Source: Gp6-AA40 sp035711805
Lineage (GTDB): Bacteria; Acidobacteriota; Vicinamibacteria; Vicinamibacterales; UBA2999
Length of the DNA: 64,000 bases
Direction: 5' to 3'
Assembly: GCA_035711805.1 (NCBI GenBank)
Contig: DASTBV010000097.1
Span: 1 to 64,000, forward strand
The notes under the pieces were generated by a model, which worked only from the letters and a program-made list of their open reading frames with translations, did not search any database and was not told where the DNA came from. The translations under genes and the position numbers were made by a program. This document shows positions 42,149-50,741 of the stretch, piece by piece; the stretch's first letter is position 1, and each line of letters begins with the position of its first letter.

Positions 42149-42622
42149 CTAGACGTAGGCCATCCAGCGGCCGGCGGCGATCGCCGCAATCCAGAGGACC
42201 AGTGAGGTCGCGGCAAGCGTCCTGACGCCAGCGCTCGCAGTTCGGTCGTCGATACTCCGACCGTACAGTTTCCGCTTCAGCGCGATCATCAGGACGACGC
42301 CGACGGCGACGATGACCAGTTTCCACATGAACACCGCCGTCGTGCCTTTGGTCGTCGGGTCGCCGGCGAACAAGACCGCGCCGGTCACGGCGTTCAACCA
42401 GAATCCCGCCCACATGATGGGGAATGCCCTGGACAGCACGGTGACCGGGATCGCACGGGCGAACCCGAGGACGCGCAGATCGACCATCCAGTTCGCCCCG
42501 ACCAGCACACCAAGGCCGACGGTGTGCAGGGTCAGGATTGTGGGATAGGCCCAGATTGAGGGCGATTCCCGCACCCAGGCCGAAAACGCCGACCCTTCGA
42601 GCGCCTGCAGCAGTTCCATCAT
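42149..42622 (-). CDS. DUF6644-like membrane protein, copy 1
   Basis: 157 residues, four membrane helices (TILTLHTVGLGVLVGANWMVDLRVLG near residue 28, FWLNAVTGAVLFAGD near 73, MWKLVIVAVGVVLMIAL and LVLWIAAIAAGRWM). It shares topology with its downstream neighbour, including LHTVG...MVDLRVLGF, which matches FHFVG...LIDLRLMGF there. The start overlaps the preceding small membrane-protein gene as ATGA, and a 3-bp gap leads to copy 2. Confidence 0.72.
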   Translation of the reverse strand: MMELLQALEGSAFSAWVRESPSIWAYPTILTLHTVGLGVLVGANWMVDLRVLGFARAIPVTVLSRAFPIMWAGFWLNAVTGAVLFAGDPTTKGTTAVFMWKLVIVAVGVVLMIALKRKLYGRSIDDRTASAGVRTLAATSLVLWIAAIAAGRWMAYV

Positions 42623-42843
42623 GGGCGGATCCGTCCGTCGTGAGGATCGGTAGCCGGCGGCAGCCTCCCCCAGACCCCGAGGAAGAACATCGCGGCGGCG
42701 CCGAGCCAGAGCACGATGGCAAGCGGTATTGCCAGCGGCCTGGTGATCACGGAATAGCCCAGATAGGCGATGCTTGCCGCCATGACGAGCATGACGAGAC
42801 GTGCGAGGAACGTTTCAACCCGCGTGACCGTTTCGAGGCTCAT
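42619..42843 (-). CDS. Small membrane protein of unknown function
   Basis: 74 residues from the ATG at 42843. There are two hydrophobic segments (LARLVMLVMAASIAYLGYSVI and LAIPLAIVLWLGAAAMFFLG), then a short polar tail ending DGRIRP. It is the third gene in the TonB operon, joined by overlap to the DUF6644-like genes. I do not recognise a family. Confidence 0.6.
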   Translation of the reverse strand: MSLETVTRVETFLARLVMLVMAASIAYLGYSVITRPLAIPLAIVLWLGAAAMFFLGVWGRLPPATDPHDGRIRP

Positions 42844-42847
42844 GACG

Positions 42848-43060
42848 TCACTCCGAAACGAAGTCGCGTCTGGGAACGCCTTCCCAGTGCGGACAGTTTT
42901 CACATTCCTCTTCGGTCACCCCGCGACGGTCGCCCGTGCGGACGCAGACCCAGAGCTTTTCCGGCTGCAGATGGTCTTCGACTCCAATCAGACGGTAGCC
43001 GGGACGACTCCAGCGGCAATCCCAGATCGTCTGCAGCGTGGCGACTGAAGTAGCGGACAT
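42848..43060 (-). CDS. Small Cys-containing soluble protein
   Basis: 70 residues with a strong ribosome-binding site (AAGGAG before the ATG). It contains WDCRW near residue 14 and LWVCVRTGD...EECENCPHWE, which together give four or five Cys that could form a zinc or iron site. Family not recognised. Second in the TonB operon. Confidence 0.6.
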   Translation of the reverse strand: MSATSVATLQTIWDCRWSRPGYRLIGVEDHLQPEKLWVCVRTGDRRGVTEEECENCPHWEGVPRRDFVSE

Positions 43061-43073
43061 GACGATCTCCTTC

Positions 43074-43823
43074 CTAGCTGTCTTCCACGAGGTTGAACGT
43101 CAGCACGACGGTGAGGACGAACGGTTCGGGAGAGCCGTTGAGAACCAGTGGCCTGTATTGCCATTGCCTCACCGCCGTGATCGCGGCGCCGTCGAGCAGG
43201 CGGCTTGCCGTGCGCAGCACCTTGACGTCGACGACGTAGCCGTCCCTGTCGACGTTCGCTTCGAGGATCACCACGCCACGAATGCGCGCGGAAACCGCGA
43301 CGTCGGGATAGATCGGGTCGACTTTGCGGATCAGCGCGGGCGCCTCAATCTGTCCGCCCACGCGTACCGGTGCTCGCGGCGGCGGCGGCGGCGGCGGCGG
43401 AGCGGGCGGGGGCGGCGGCGGAATATCGCCTGGCAGTCCGCCGACGAACCCTCCAGGGACGCCGCCCGGTATGCCACCCTCGACACCTCCGGGAACGCCG
43501 ATGTCGCCCTCATCGTTCGGCCGTTCCGGCTGGATGGTGGATGGTGGTTCAACCGGTGCGGCGCCCGGGGATGGCGCCGGCTTCGCTGACGCCGGTGCAG
43601 GCGATTTCGCCGCCGGCGGCGGCGGTGGCGGCGGTGGCGGCGGTGCTGACGCCTCCACGACGAACGCCATCATCGTCGGCACTTCCGGAAGCGCGCCGGT
43701 AAAGAACAGCACCGGGACGAGGATCGCGCCCAGCAGCGCGGCCTGCGCCGACATCGAGATCAGGATGGAAACGCCTGGCTTCGATGGGATGTGCCGTGTC
43801 TGACCGGTGATTAGGTCGAACAT
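43074..43823 (-). CDS. tonB: TonB-family energy transducer
   Basis: 249 residues from the ATG at 43823 with CCGGAGG upstream (an upstream extension is rejected). It has one membrane anchor (residues ~25-50), a long Pro/Gly-rich linker with two polyproline runs and PGG repeats, and a C-terminal TonB domain (LIRKVDPIYPDVAVSARIRGVVILEANVD, residues ~160-249). It transmits proton-motive force to outer-membrane receptors. It leads an operon of small membrane proteins rather than exbBD, so it may serve a dedicated transporter or an envelope redox system. Confidence 0.9.
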   Translation of the reverse strand: MFDLITGQTRHIPSKPGVSILISMSAQAALLGAILVPVLFFTGALPEVPTMMAFVVEASAPPPPPPPPPPAAKSPAPASAKPAPSPGAAPVEPPSTIQPERPNDEGDIGVPGGVEGGIPGGVPGGFVGGLPGDIPPPPPPAPPPPPPPPRAPVRVGGQIEAPALIRKVDPIYPDVAVSARIRGVVILEANVDRDGYVVDVKVLRTASRLLDGAAITAVRQWQYRPLVLNGSPEPFVLTVVLTFNLVEDS

Positions 43824-43914
43824 GACTGCCTCCGGACGCGTGGCCCTTGTGCAAGTCAACCGCCAGGGCCGTTGGTCGCGTTCACAGCGTGAAATCCAAC
43901 GGAAAATGACACGA

Positions 43915-44568
43915 TCAGAGGCGGCGGCCTCCGGCGCGCTGCGAACTATCCCGCGGTGCCGCGAAATAGCTCGCCAGGCCGGCGAATGGCACCGGCAAGG
44001 CATCCCTCAGGATGTCCACGACGAGATCGGCGTGGACGTCAACGAGCACGAGATCCCGATCGACGAAGCGGTACTGCAGTTCGTCGGGCAGCGCGGGCAG
44101 CGCGTCAAGAAGCGCCGGCCATATGCGCGCGTACCGAATCGGCGGAAAGCGATCGTTGACGCGGATCTCGGGGACGCCCGACAGGTATCCGCGATTCATG
44201 GCTATCCAGACTTCGGCCGGTGTGCGCCCGAGGCTGTCGATCGCACGTTCGAGACGTGCCGAAAAGACATAGGCGACCGCCGGGGTAAAGATGGAGCCTT
44301 CCCGAGCGTGCGGCCTGGCGTCGACCAGAGCAGCGTGCAGCGCGTCTGTGATCAGAGACATGTCTTCGGAATCGTCGAAGAGATGCTCCGGGGGCAGCGA
44401 GCGTTCAAGGCGCCGATGCAGCCGGACGTACTGATTGATACCGACGTCGAAGCCGTGAAGGACACGCTCCTCGAGAGCGGCCGGTGTGAGTACCTCCAAT
44501 TGGCACGAGGGAGGTACAGCAGTGGGCGAGAGTGCCAGTGGAAGCTGCAGAACGATCCAAGCCAGCAT
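43915..44568 (-). CDS. Secreted protein of unknown function
   Basis: 217 residues from the ATG at 44568, which gives a signal peptide (LAWIVLQLPLALSPTAV). The mature part contains VLTPAALEERVLHGFDVGINQYV, ERAIDSLGRTPAEVW and VNDRFPPIRYARIWPALLDALPALPDELQYRFVDRDLVLVDVHADLVVDIL. Its length and regularity look like a real domain, but I do not recognise it. Possibly a family of periplasmic proteins of Acidobacteriota. It faces the stress island. Confidence 0.6.
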   Translation of the reverse strand: MLAWIVLQLPLALSPTAVPPSCQLEVLTPAALEERVLHGFDVGINQYVRLHRRLERSLPPEHLFDDSEDMSLITDALHAALVDARPHAREGSIFTPAVAYVFSARLERAIDSLGRTPAEVWIAMNRGYLSGVPEIRVNDRFPPIRYARIWPALLDALPALPDELQYRFVDRDLVLVDVHADLVVDILRDALPVPFAGLASYFAAPRDSSQRAGGRRL

Positions 44569-44683
44569 GGCGGTGATCCTCCGCGCGTGCCCAGGCGCAT
44601 CTCCCGTGCCACCGATAAAGCGCCGCTGCCGTAGAGAAGACGAATCAACCCGCGTCGTCCATTCCGGTTTCCTTCGCAGTGCT

Positions 44684-44697
44684 GCGGAATATTTCCG
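44684..44697. promoter_or_regulatory. 14-bp palindrome (site c)
   Basis: GCGGAATATTTCCG is nearly perfect (CGGAA-TAT-TTCCG). It is 94 bp before the ATG of the small membrane protein at 44792, the first gene of the stress island. It is preceded by TTCGCAGTGCT, a context also found at site d. Confidence 0.6.
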
Positions 44698-44791
44698 AGG
44701 CGTGTGCGCGATCACTCATCGCCTCGCATGGAGGTGTCGCAGCCGGGCGAGGCACGGCCGTTGCTGCGCTAGGCCAGTGCGGAGGTGGTTT

Positions 44792-45061
44792 ATGGCAACC
44801 GCAATACGCACGGACGAACTCAAAGGCGCGTTCAACGAGCACTGCGCCTGGCCGACACGGGAATCGATGGAGGGTGCGGTTCGGACGGCGCGGCGCGCGG
44901 TCGCCGCGGCGCGCAACAAGACAGAGGATGTCGTTGCCGGCACAGCTCTCGAGGTACGTCGTCATCCGCTCGCGGCAGTCGGTCTCGCCGGCGTGGCGGG
45001 GTTGATGGCAGGCGTGGCCCTCGGCGCCGCGGGCACATGGTTGTGGAGCAATCGCGCCTGA
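44792..45061 (+). CDS. Small helical membrane-anchored protein (DUF883/YqjD-like), copy 1
   Basis: 89 residues, with GGAGG before the ATG. An amphipathic helix (residues ~10-55, MEGAVRTARRAVAAARNKTED) is followed by a Gly/Ala-rich membrane helix (AAVGLAGVAGLMAGVALGAAGTWLW) with glycine-zipper spacing. ElaB/YqjD proteins of this layout bind ribosomes at the membrane in stationary phase. The protein at 52989 has the same plan. First gene of the stress island, behind site c. Confidence 0.6.
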   Translation: MATAIRTDELKGAFNEHCAWPTRESMEGAVRTARRAVAAARNKTEDVVAGTALEVRRHPLAAVGLAGVAGLMAGVALGAAGTWLWSNRA

Positions 45062-45139
45062 TATTCCGCGTGTGGCCGCCGCGCGTATCCGATGCCGCCC
45101 GGCGGCATCTCTTTCGCAAGCGCGGGGAGTGAGGTTCTC

Positions 45140-45727
45140 ATGCGACGACTGCTGATTGCGTGTTCACTGATCGGACTTGCGGTGAGCGCGGCGGGTTGCC
45201 TCACGTTGATGCCTGTCAGCTCGCACGTCGAGCGCGGCCTCGATTTCGACCGCTATCGCACCTACGACTGGGCACCCGCCGACGCGCTGCCGCTGACCGA
45301 TGAACGGCTCCGCGACAATCCGTTCTTCGTCGACGACGTGCATGGCGCGATCGACACGGAGTTGACCAGGCGCGGCCTGGTGCGGGCGGCGGCAGAGCGG
45401 GCCGATCTCCTCGTCCACTATCACGCCGCCGTCAACGAACGTCTGGAGGTGACGGCACGCCCCGGGCGGTTGCGGGACTGCGTCGCCGACGACTGCCGCG
45501 CCGAGGCGACGACCTACGAGGCGGGGACACTTGTCATCGATCTGGTCGATGCATCAACCCACCGCCTCGTCTGGCGCGGCTGGGCCGAACACCGGCTGGA
45601 AGACATGCTCGACGATCCGGTCGAGGTCAAGCGGCGGGTTGACAGCGGAGTGCGTCGAATCTTCGCCACGCTGCCGCGGACGGTGGCCGCCACGTCGCGC
45701 CGAACGGCGCCGGAGGATCTGCGATGA
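45140..45727 (+). CDS. DUF4136 lipoprotein, copy 1
   Basis: 195 residues from the ATG at 45140. The signal peptide ends in a lipobox (VSAAGC), so it should be lipid-anchored. The DUF4136 pattern is clear: DFDRYRTYDWAPA near residue 40, IDTELTRRGLVRA, ADLLVHYHAAV, YEAGTLVIDLVDASTHRLVWRGWAE and VKRRVDSGVRRIFATLP. Function is unknown. It overlaps the next DUF4136 gene as ATGA, so the pair probably forms a complex or arose by duplication. Confidence 0.88.
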   Translation: MRRLLIACSLIGLAVSAAGCLTLMPVSSHVERGLDFDRYRTYDWAPADALPLTDERLRDNPFFVDDVHGAIDTELTRRGLVRAAAERADLLVHYHAAVNERLEVTARPGRLRDCVADDCRAEATTYEAGTLVIDLVDASTHRLVWRGWAEHRLEDMLDDPVEVKRRVDSGVRRIFATLPRTVAATSRRTAPEDLR

Positions 45728-46260
45728 CACCCGTCCGACGGATGATCTCTGGTTTCGCGATCGCCGCTACGGCGATTGCCGCGGCGTGCGCTCCGATCAC
45801 GGTCACGTCGTTCACCCAGCGCGGCGTTGACCTGGCCGCGTATCGCACGTTTGCCTGGGAGCGGATCGTGACCAATGTTCCAGGGGACCCGCGTCTCGAC
45901 AACAACGCGTTTTTCCATGATTACCTGCGCGACGCGGTCGAACGCGAGCTGCTCGGGCGCGGCTACGAGCACACGAGCCTGCAGCCCGATCTGTACGTGC
46001 ACTATCACGCGACGGCGCAGCAGAGGGTCCTGGTGGGCGATCTGCAGGTGGGGAGCGAGCGGTGCCGCGACTGCGCCGCGGAGGTGTACGACGAAGGAAC
46101 GCTGCTCGTCGATCTGACCGACGCGCGCACCGGCGCACTCGTCTGGCGCGGGGTCGCGCAGTCTGGGCTCGCCGCCGCCGTGAACAACCAGCTGCGGATG
46201 GAAGAGACCATCGACAGCGTCGTCACACGCATCTTCACGAAGCTGCCGCGCCGGAGCTGA
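45724..46260 (+). CDS. DUF4136 lipoprotein, copy 2
   Basis: 178 residues. A lipobox IAAAC ends the signal peptide. Family motifs are DLAAYRTFAWE, VERELLGRGYEHT, PDLYVHYHATA, YDEGTLLVDLTDARTGALVWRGVAQ and DSVVTRIFTKLP. It shares every block with copy 1 but has diverged in the middle, so the duplication is old. It is translationally coupled to copy 1 and 24 bp upstream of the first universal stress gene. Confidence 0.88.
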   Translation: MTPVRRMISGFAIAATAIAAACAPITVTSFTQRGVDLAAYRTFAWERIVTNVPGDPRLDNNAFFHDYLRDAVERELLGRGYEHTSLQPDLYVHYHATAQQRVLVGDLQVGSERCRDCAAEVYDEGTLLVDLTDARTGALVWRGVAQSGLAAAVNNQLRMEETIDSVVTRIFTKLPRRS

Positions 46261-46284
46261 CGGCGCGGCGGGAAGGAAAGCGAC

Positions 46285-47181
46285 ATGGTCGCCATCAGAC
46301 GCATTCTGTGCCCCGTCGACTTCTCGGACTTCTCGCGGCACGCGCTCGACTACGCGGCCGGCATTGCCCGCTGGTACGGCGCCCGGATTACGGCGCTGCA
46401 CGTCGTTCCGCCGATCGCGTCGATGCTGCCGGTGTCGGGAGAAGGGCTGTATCCGCCGCTGGTGTTCCGGCCTGAAGACCTGGACCAGTTCCGGACGGAG
46501 CTCGCGTCGTTCGTGCGTCCGAGTGGCATCGAGGCCCTGGACGCCGAAGTCGTTCAGGGAAGCGTGACCGCAGAGATCGCGCGACTCGCGACAGAGCTTC
46601 CCGCCGATCTGCTCGTCATGGGATCGCACGGCCGGTCGGGCTTTGAACGTCTGATGCTGGGATCGGTCACGGAGAGACTGCTGCGCAACGCGCCGTGTCC
46701 GGTACTGACTGTGCCGGCTCGTGCGCCCGCTGTGGCGCCCGTCAACGCGCTGTTCAGCCGCGTGCTCTGCGCGGTGGACTTCTCGCCAGCATCGCTCAAT
46801 GCGATCACCCTCGCACAATCGCTGGCAGGTGAGGCGGCCGCACGGCTGTGTGTGATGCACGTGCTCGAGCCGGTATCGGTGTTCGAGCCGGTCGTCGCCG
46901 TCGGTGCTGATGGCCTTCCGGCCGTGAGTGCCGACCACCGCCGTGAGGTGCGACATCGCCTCGAGGGGCTCGTCGCCGGTGAGACGCGGGCGTTTACGGA
47001 TGTCGCGGAGGTCGTCGTCTCGGGCAAGCCGTACAAAGAGATTCTCCGGACCGCCGGCGAACAACGGTCCGATCTGATCGTGATCGGAGCGCATGGCGGA
47101 CGCCTCGGCGTGGCGGCCTTCGGCTCGACAACGGCCCATGTGGTGAGGGAGGCACAATGTCCGGTCCTCACGGTGCGTTGA
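46285..47181 (+). CDS. Universal stress protein, two UspA domains (1 of 4)
   Basis: 298 residues, two tandem UspA domains. Domain 1 (1-148) starts IRRILCPVDFSDFSRHALDYA and ends with the ATP-binding loop GSHGRSGFERLMLGS, which fits G-2x-G-9x-G-S. Domain 2 (~155-298) starts RVLCAVDFSPASLNAI; its loop GAHGGRLGVAAFGS is one residue shorter, so binding may be weaker. Such proteins bind ATP or nucleotide signals under starvation and hypoxia. It is followed by another USP with a 29-bp gap. Confidence 0.93.
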   Translation: MVAIRRILCPVDFSDFSRHALDYAAGIARWYGARITALHVVPPIASMLPVSGEGLYPPLVFRPEDLDQFRTELASFVRPSGIEALDAEVVQGSVTAEIARLATELPADLLVMGSHGRSGFERLMLGSVTERLLRNAPCPVLTVPARAPAVAPVNALFSRVLCAVDFSPASLNAITLAQSLAGEAAARLCVMHVLEPVSVFEPVVAVGADGLPAVSADHRREVRHRLEGLVAGETRAFTDVAEVVVSGKPYKEILRTAGEQRSDLIVIGAHGGRLGVAAFGSTTAHVVREAQCPVLTVR

Positions 47182-47210
47182 CGCCGGCAGCCTCCCTGGA
47201 GGCGACGGCG

Positions 47211-48116
47211 ATGTTTGCGATTCGTCGCATCCTGTGCCCTGTCGATTTCTCGGAGGAGTCTCGACGCGGGCTCGAGCACGCAGTCGCCATTGCGCGGCGC
47301 TGGGGCGCGCGGCTGGAAGTGCTCCACGTCTATCAGGCCGCGTCTCCGTTCGACGTCGTTGCCCCCGATGATGAAACAGCGGTCACCGATCCGCAGCTGG
47401 ACATGCTGCGCACGGCGCTGGAAAACTTCGTGCAGCCGATGGCGGGAAACGTCGCCGTGACGTTGCGGCTGCTGCATGGGACCGCCGCGCGGCGGCCCAT
47501 CGTGAGAGAAGCAGACGCCATTGACGCGGATCTGCTCGTCATCGGTTCGCACGGCCGCAGCGGCGTCGAGCGATTCCTGCTCGGATCGACGAGCGAGTCG
47601 ATCGTGAAGACGGCGACGTGCCCTGTGCTGGTTGCGCCATCCGGCGCCGGACCGGCGCACGACGGCCGGTTCCGGCGCATTCTCTGCGGCATCGACTTTT
47701 CCGCGCCGTCGCTGCGGGCGTACCGCTACGCCGTACAGCTCGCCGCGGCGGACGATCAGAACGACGCGGAACTGACGCTGCTGCACGCGATTGAAATGCC
47801 GCCGGAATTGCGCGACCGGCAGATCGCGGCGGCCTTTGACGTCGCGGCCGTCCGGACGGCCACCGAAGTCGCCGCGCGCCAGCGCCTCGAGCGGCTGTCG
47901 CCCGGTCACGACGCACCGTCGGTCCGAATTGTCGCCAGGGTCGCCGAGGGGCGTGCGGACCGGCAGATCGTGGAAACCGCGCGTCAGCTGCACGCTGACG
48001 TGATTGTGCTCGGTATCCATGGACGAAACGTCGTCGACCGGTGGCTGTTCGGGTCGAACACGCAGGCGGTTGTGGGCGACGCTCCCTGTCCGGTGCTCTT
48101 ACTTCAGCCGGACTAG
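47211..48116 (+). CDS. Universal stress protein, two UspA domains (2 of 4)
   Basis: 301 residues from the ATG at 47211, behind GGAGG (an upstream ATG at 47157 overlaps the previous gene and is less likely). Both domains keep the ATP-binding signature: GSHGRSGVERFLLGS near residue 126 and GIHGRNVVDRWLFGS near 281. The N-terminus is FAIRRILCPVDFSEESRRG. Stress-related by family and by its neighbours. Confidence 0.93.
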   Translation: MFAIRRILCPVDFSEESRRGLEHAVAIARRWGARLEVLHVYQAASPFDVVAPDDETAVTDPQLDMLRTALENFVQPMAGNVAVTLRLLHGTAARRPIVREADAIDADLLVIGSHGRSGVERFLLGSTSESIVKTATCPVLVAPSGAGPAHDGRFRRILCGIDFSAPSLRAYRYAVQLAAADDQNDAELTLLHAIEMPPELRDRQIAAAFDVAAVRTATEVAARQRLERLSPGHDAPSVRIVARVAEGRADRQIVETARQLHADVIVLGIHGRNVVDRWLFGSNTQAVVGDAPCPVLLLQPD

Positions 48117-48139
48117 GAACCGCGAACAGGAGGCTGGCC

Positions 48140-48280
48140 ATGAAAGCCGCACGATGCGTGACAACCTGGTGCGCGCTCGTCGTGTTCGGAGCGTTGATGC
48201 CGCGAGGCGAACCGGCGGATAAGGCCGGCGTGCTGTTGATCCGGCCGGTTACCGAACATCCTCAGGAGGAATCGTCATGA
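48140..48280 (+). CDS. Small secreted peptide of unknown function
   Basis: 46 residues with a strong AGGAGG site. The N-terminus looks like a signal peptide or membrane helix (VTTWCALVVFGALM). The stop overlaps the ATG of the next USP gene (ATGA). It may be a leader peptide that couples translation of the USP gene or a genuine small envelope protein. Confidence 0.5.
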   Translation: MKAARCVTTWCALVVFGALMPRGEPADKAGVLLIRPVTEHPQEESS

Positions 48281-49170
48281 CCGCCATCACGCACATTCTG
48301 TGTCCGGTGGATTTCTCCGAGTTCTCGCGCCACGCCCTCGACAGTGCGGTGGCCATTGCCCGTCAGCAGCACGCGGCTGTAACCGCCCTCTACGTGGTGC
48401 CGCCGCCGCAGACGGTGTATCCGCCGATCGGCCTGGCCGCGTACGTGCCATACGTCTACACCGCTGCGGATCTACAGGAGTTTCAAAAGACGCTCGCACG
48501 GTTCGTCGCGGCCGTCGATTACCCCGTGACCGCCGTGTCGGTCGAGGCGCTGGTGGTCGACGAAATCGTCGCACGTGCGGCGGATCTGCCGGCCGATCTC
48601 ATCGTGATGGGCACACACGGACGGTCGGGATTCGACCGTCTGGTGCTCGGCTCCGTCGCCGAGCGCGTGCTCGTCAAGGCCAAGTGTCCGGTGCTCACAG
48701 TTCCCAGGCGGGCTGCGGACGTCGCGCCGACGCCCGAGCGGCTCTTCCAAAACGTGCTGTGTCCAATCGACTTCTCACCTTCGTCGCTGGCCGCCCTCAA
48801 GTACGCGGAGGGTCTGGCTCGCGCCGGCGCGACGCTGCGCGTGCTGCATGTCGTCGAGCGACTGCCCGCCTGGCAGCTGGTTCCGGCGATGGCAACTGGT
48901 GCACCCGACGACCCGCTCGTCATCGTGCAGCAGGCGCGACGGCGTGTGCACAGTGTGATTCCGGCAGGGTTGCCGGCAACGCCCCCGGTACAGGAAATCG
49001 TCACCGAGGGAGACGCCGGTGACGAGATTCTGCGGGTCGCAGCCGACGGTCACGCCGATGTGATCGTCATGGGCGCCCATGCCGGACGTGCGGGGCTGCT
49101 CGGGTTCGGGTCGACCACGCACGATGTGCTTCGCGGCGCCGCGTGTCCGGTGCTGTCAGTCCGGGCCTGA
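48277..49170 (+). CDS. Universal stress protein, two UspA domains (3 of 4)
   Basis: 297 residues. Domain 1 (ITHILCPVDFSEFSRHALDSA...GTHGRSGFDRLVLGS) is canonical. Domain 2 (NVLCPIDFSPSSLAALKYA) has the altered loop GAHAGRAGLLGFGS: the first Gly pair is interrupted by Ala, so nucleotide binding may be lost there. The C-terminus ends CPVLSVRA. The start is coupled to the small peptide gene by an ATGA overlap, and a LOG-family gene follows 18 bp later. Confidence 0.93.
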   Translation: MTAITHILCPVDFSEFSRHALDSAVAIARQQHAAVTALYVVPPPQTVYPPIGLAAYVPYVYTAADLQEFQKTLARFVAAVDYPVTAVSVEALVVDEIVARAADLPADLIVMGTHGRSGFDRLVLGSVAERVLVKAKCPVLTVPRRAADVAPTPERLFQNVLCPIDFSPSSLAALKYAEGLARAGATLRVLHVVERLPAWQLVPAMATGAPDDPLVIVQQARRRVHSVIPAGLPATPPVQEIVTEGDAGDEILRVAADGHADVIVMGAHAGRAGLLGFGSTTHDVLRGAACPVLSVRA

Positions 49171-49188
49171 CGCCTCCGGGGACCGACG

Positions 49189-49953
49189 ATGCTGCGGCTG
49201 CTGCCCGGGGGTGCTGAAGCGGTGCGGTCGGGTTCGAGAGCCGACCGCGTGCTTCTCGAGGGGCCGCATTCCAGGCGCAAGGATCTGTGGCTGGTACTGC
49301 GGACCGTGCGCGATTTCATTGCCGGATTCCGCACGCTCCACTTCGTCGGTCCATGCGTGACCGTCTTCGGCTCGGCGCGCTTTACCGAATCGCATCCGTA
49401 CTACTCGCTCGGCCGCGACGTGGGCAAGGCACTGGCGGGGATGGGCTTTACCGTCCTGACGGGCGGCGGTCCGGGGCTCATGGAAGCGGCCAACCGCGGT
49501 GCGCGGGACGCCGGGGGCCGCTCCGTCGGATGCAATATCGAGTTGCCGAAAGAGCAGGCGCCGAACGCCTATCTCGATCGGTCCGTGACGTGCCGCTACT
49601 TCTTCGTGCGCAAGGTGCTCCTCTTCAAATACTCGTACGCCTTCGTGGCGCTGCCTGGCGGCTTCGGCACGCTCGACGAGTTGATGGAGGCCCTGACCCT
49701 CATTCAGACGGGCAAGATCGCCAACTTCCCGGTTGTTCTCCTCGGCACCGCGTACTGGCGTCCGTTCCAGCAGCTCCTGGCGCGGCTGGCCGCGGCGGGA
49801 ACCATCGATCGATCAGACCTGCGTCTGCTGCTGGTTACCGACGGCGTCCCGGAGATGGTGCGGCACATCGAACGCTACGCCGTGCGCCGCTTCGGACTGG
49901 TGGCGCCGACGCGCCTGCTCGGAGAGCGGGCCCCGCGTCGCAGAGCGGCCTGA
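49189..49953 (+). CDS. LOG-family protein (TIGR00730, lysine decarboxylase-like)
   Basis: 254 residues. The Rossmann-like core carries the PGGxGTxxE motif as LPGGFGTLDELMEAL near residue 160, with TGGGPGLMEAANRGA near 96 and GCNIELPKEQAPN. LOG enzymes release cytokinin bases from nucleotides, and many bacterial members are nucleotide 5'-monophosphate phosphoribohydrolases. A role in nucleotide turnover during stress is plausible. The first ~45 residues are not part of the domain, so a later start is possible. Confidence 0.85.
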   Translation: MLRLLPGGAEAVRSGSRADRVLLEGPHSRRKDLWLVLRTVRDFIAGFRTLHFVGPCVTVFGSARFTESHPYYSLGRDVGKALAGMGFTVLTGGGPGLMEAANRGARDAGGRSVGCNIELPKEQAPNAYLDRSVTCRYFFVRKVLLFKYSYAFVALPGGFGTLDELMEALTLIQTGKIANFPVVLLGTAYWRPFQQLLARLAAAGTIDRSDLRLLLVTDGVPEMVRHIERYAVRRFGLVAPTRLLGERAPRRRAA

Positions 49954-50010
49954 CACGGCCCAACCTCACCAGTTCGATCGTCACGTCGGTGCGTTTTCTT
50001 CGCAGCTGCT

Positions 50011-50024
50011 GCGGGCATTTTCGC
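50011..50024. promoter_or_regulatory. 14-bp palindrome (site d)
   Basis: GCGGGCATTTTCGC, 80 bp before the nitroreductase ATG. The upstream context TTCGCAGCTGCT closely matches that of site c, so the shared element is longer than 14 bp. The gap 49954-50104 holds no gene. Confidence 0.5.
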
Positions 50025-50104
50025 GCTCGATCGACGGGAACCATGGAAATCGCTGGCATTCGGGCGGGCCTGCGCTTTGCTCAGGGACACGTAAGGAACG
50101 TCGA

Positions 50105-50725
50105 ATGGCAGCAGTAGCGAAATCGACGGAGCGGCCGCTGACCGCTCTCGACGTGATTTATGGACGGCGCTCGGTGCGATCGTATGCACGGACGCCGCTC
50201 GACGCGTCCACGATACGGGCGCTCCTCGACGCGGCCGTCCAGGCACCGACCGCCGTCCACGAACAGCCCTGGCTGTTCGTGGTCGTCGAAGCCCGGCAGG
50301 TGCTGGCGTACATCTCGGATCACGTCAAGGCGCTGCTGTCGCCCGAGGCGCCGGCGGCACGTGGCGACGCAGCCGGGGAGGCCGCGGCGGTGCACGGCGC
50401 GTTTCGAGAGCGGCTGGAGGATCCCGCGTTCGACCTGTTTTACGAGGCTCCCGCGCTGGTCGTCATCTGCGCACGTCACCCCAACCCATTTGTCATCGCG
50501 GACTGCTGGCTGGCGGCCGAGAACCTGATGCTGGCGGCAACAGCGCTTGGACTGGGCAGCTGCTGCATCGGAGCGGCCACCCGCGCCCTGAACAGCCCGG
50601 AGATCAAGACACTGCTGAGCATGCCGGCGGACGTGCACGCGATTGCGCCGATTGTCGTCGGCATACCGGCTGGCACCGTGGCGCCGGTGCCGCGGCGTGA
50701 GCCGGAAATCATTTCATGGCGGTAG
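50105..50725 (+). CDS. Nitroreductase-family protein
   Basis: 206 residues from the ATG at 50105, with AAGGAA upstream. The flavin-binding fold starts ALDVIYGRRSVRSYARTPLD, and the FMN-binding Arg-Arg-Ser is at residues ~20-22. Further signals are LLDAAVQAPTAVHEQPWLFVVV, APALVVICARHP and AAENLMLAATALGLGSCCIGA. It uses NAD(P)H to reduce nitro or quinone compounds. Nitroreductases of this kind (Acg) are part of the DosR regulon in mycobacteria. Confidence 0.9.
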   Translation: MAAVAKSTERPLTALDVIYGRRSVRSYARTPLDASTIRALLDAAVQAPTAVHEQPWLFVVVEARQVLAYISDHVKALLSPEAPAARGDAAGEAAAVHGAFRERLEDPAFDLFYEAPALVVICARHPNPFVIADCWLAAENLMLAATALGLGSCCIGAATRALNSPEIKTLLSMPADVHAIAPIVVGIPAGTVAPVPRREPEIISWR

Positions 50726-50741
50726 CGAGAAGGAGGGAAAC

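Noticed and set aside
43324..43803. Gly-rich plus-strand frame opposite tonB
   Set aside because: Its glycine runs are the complement of the TonB proline-rich linker.
43950..43980. GCGAACTATCCCGCG and GCGAAATAGCTCGCC as further copies of the 14-bp palindrome
   Set aside because: They lie inside a probable coding sequence and match only half of the motif, so they were not counted.
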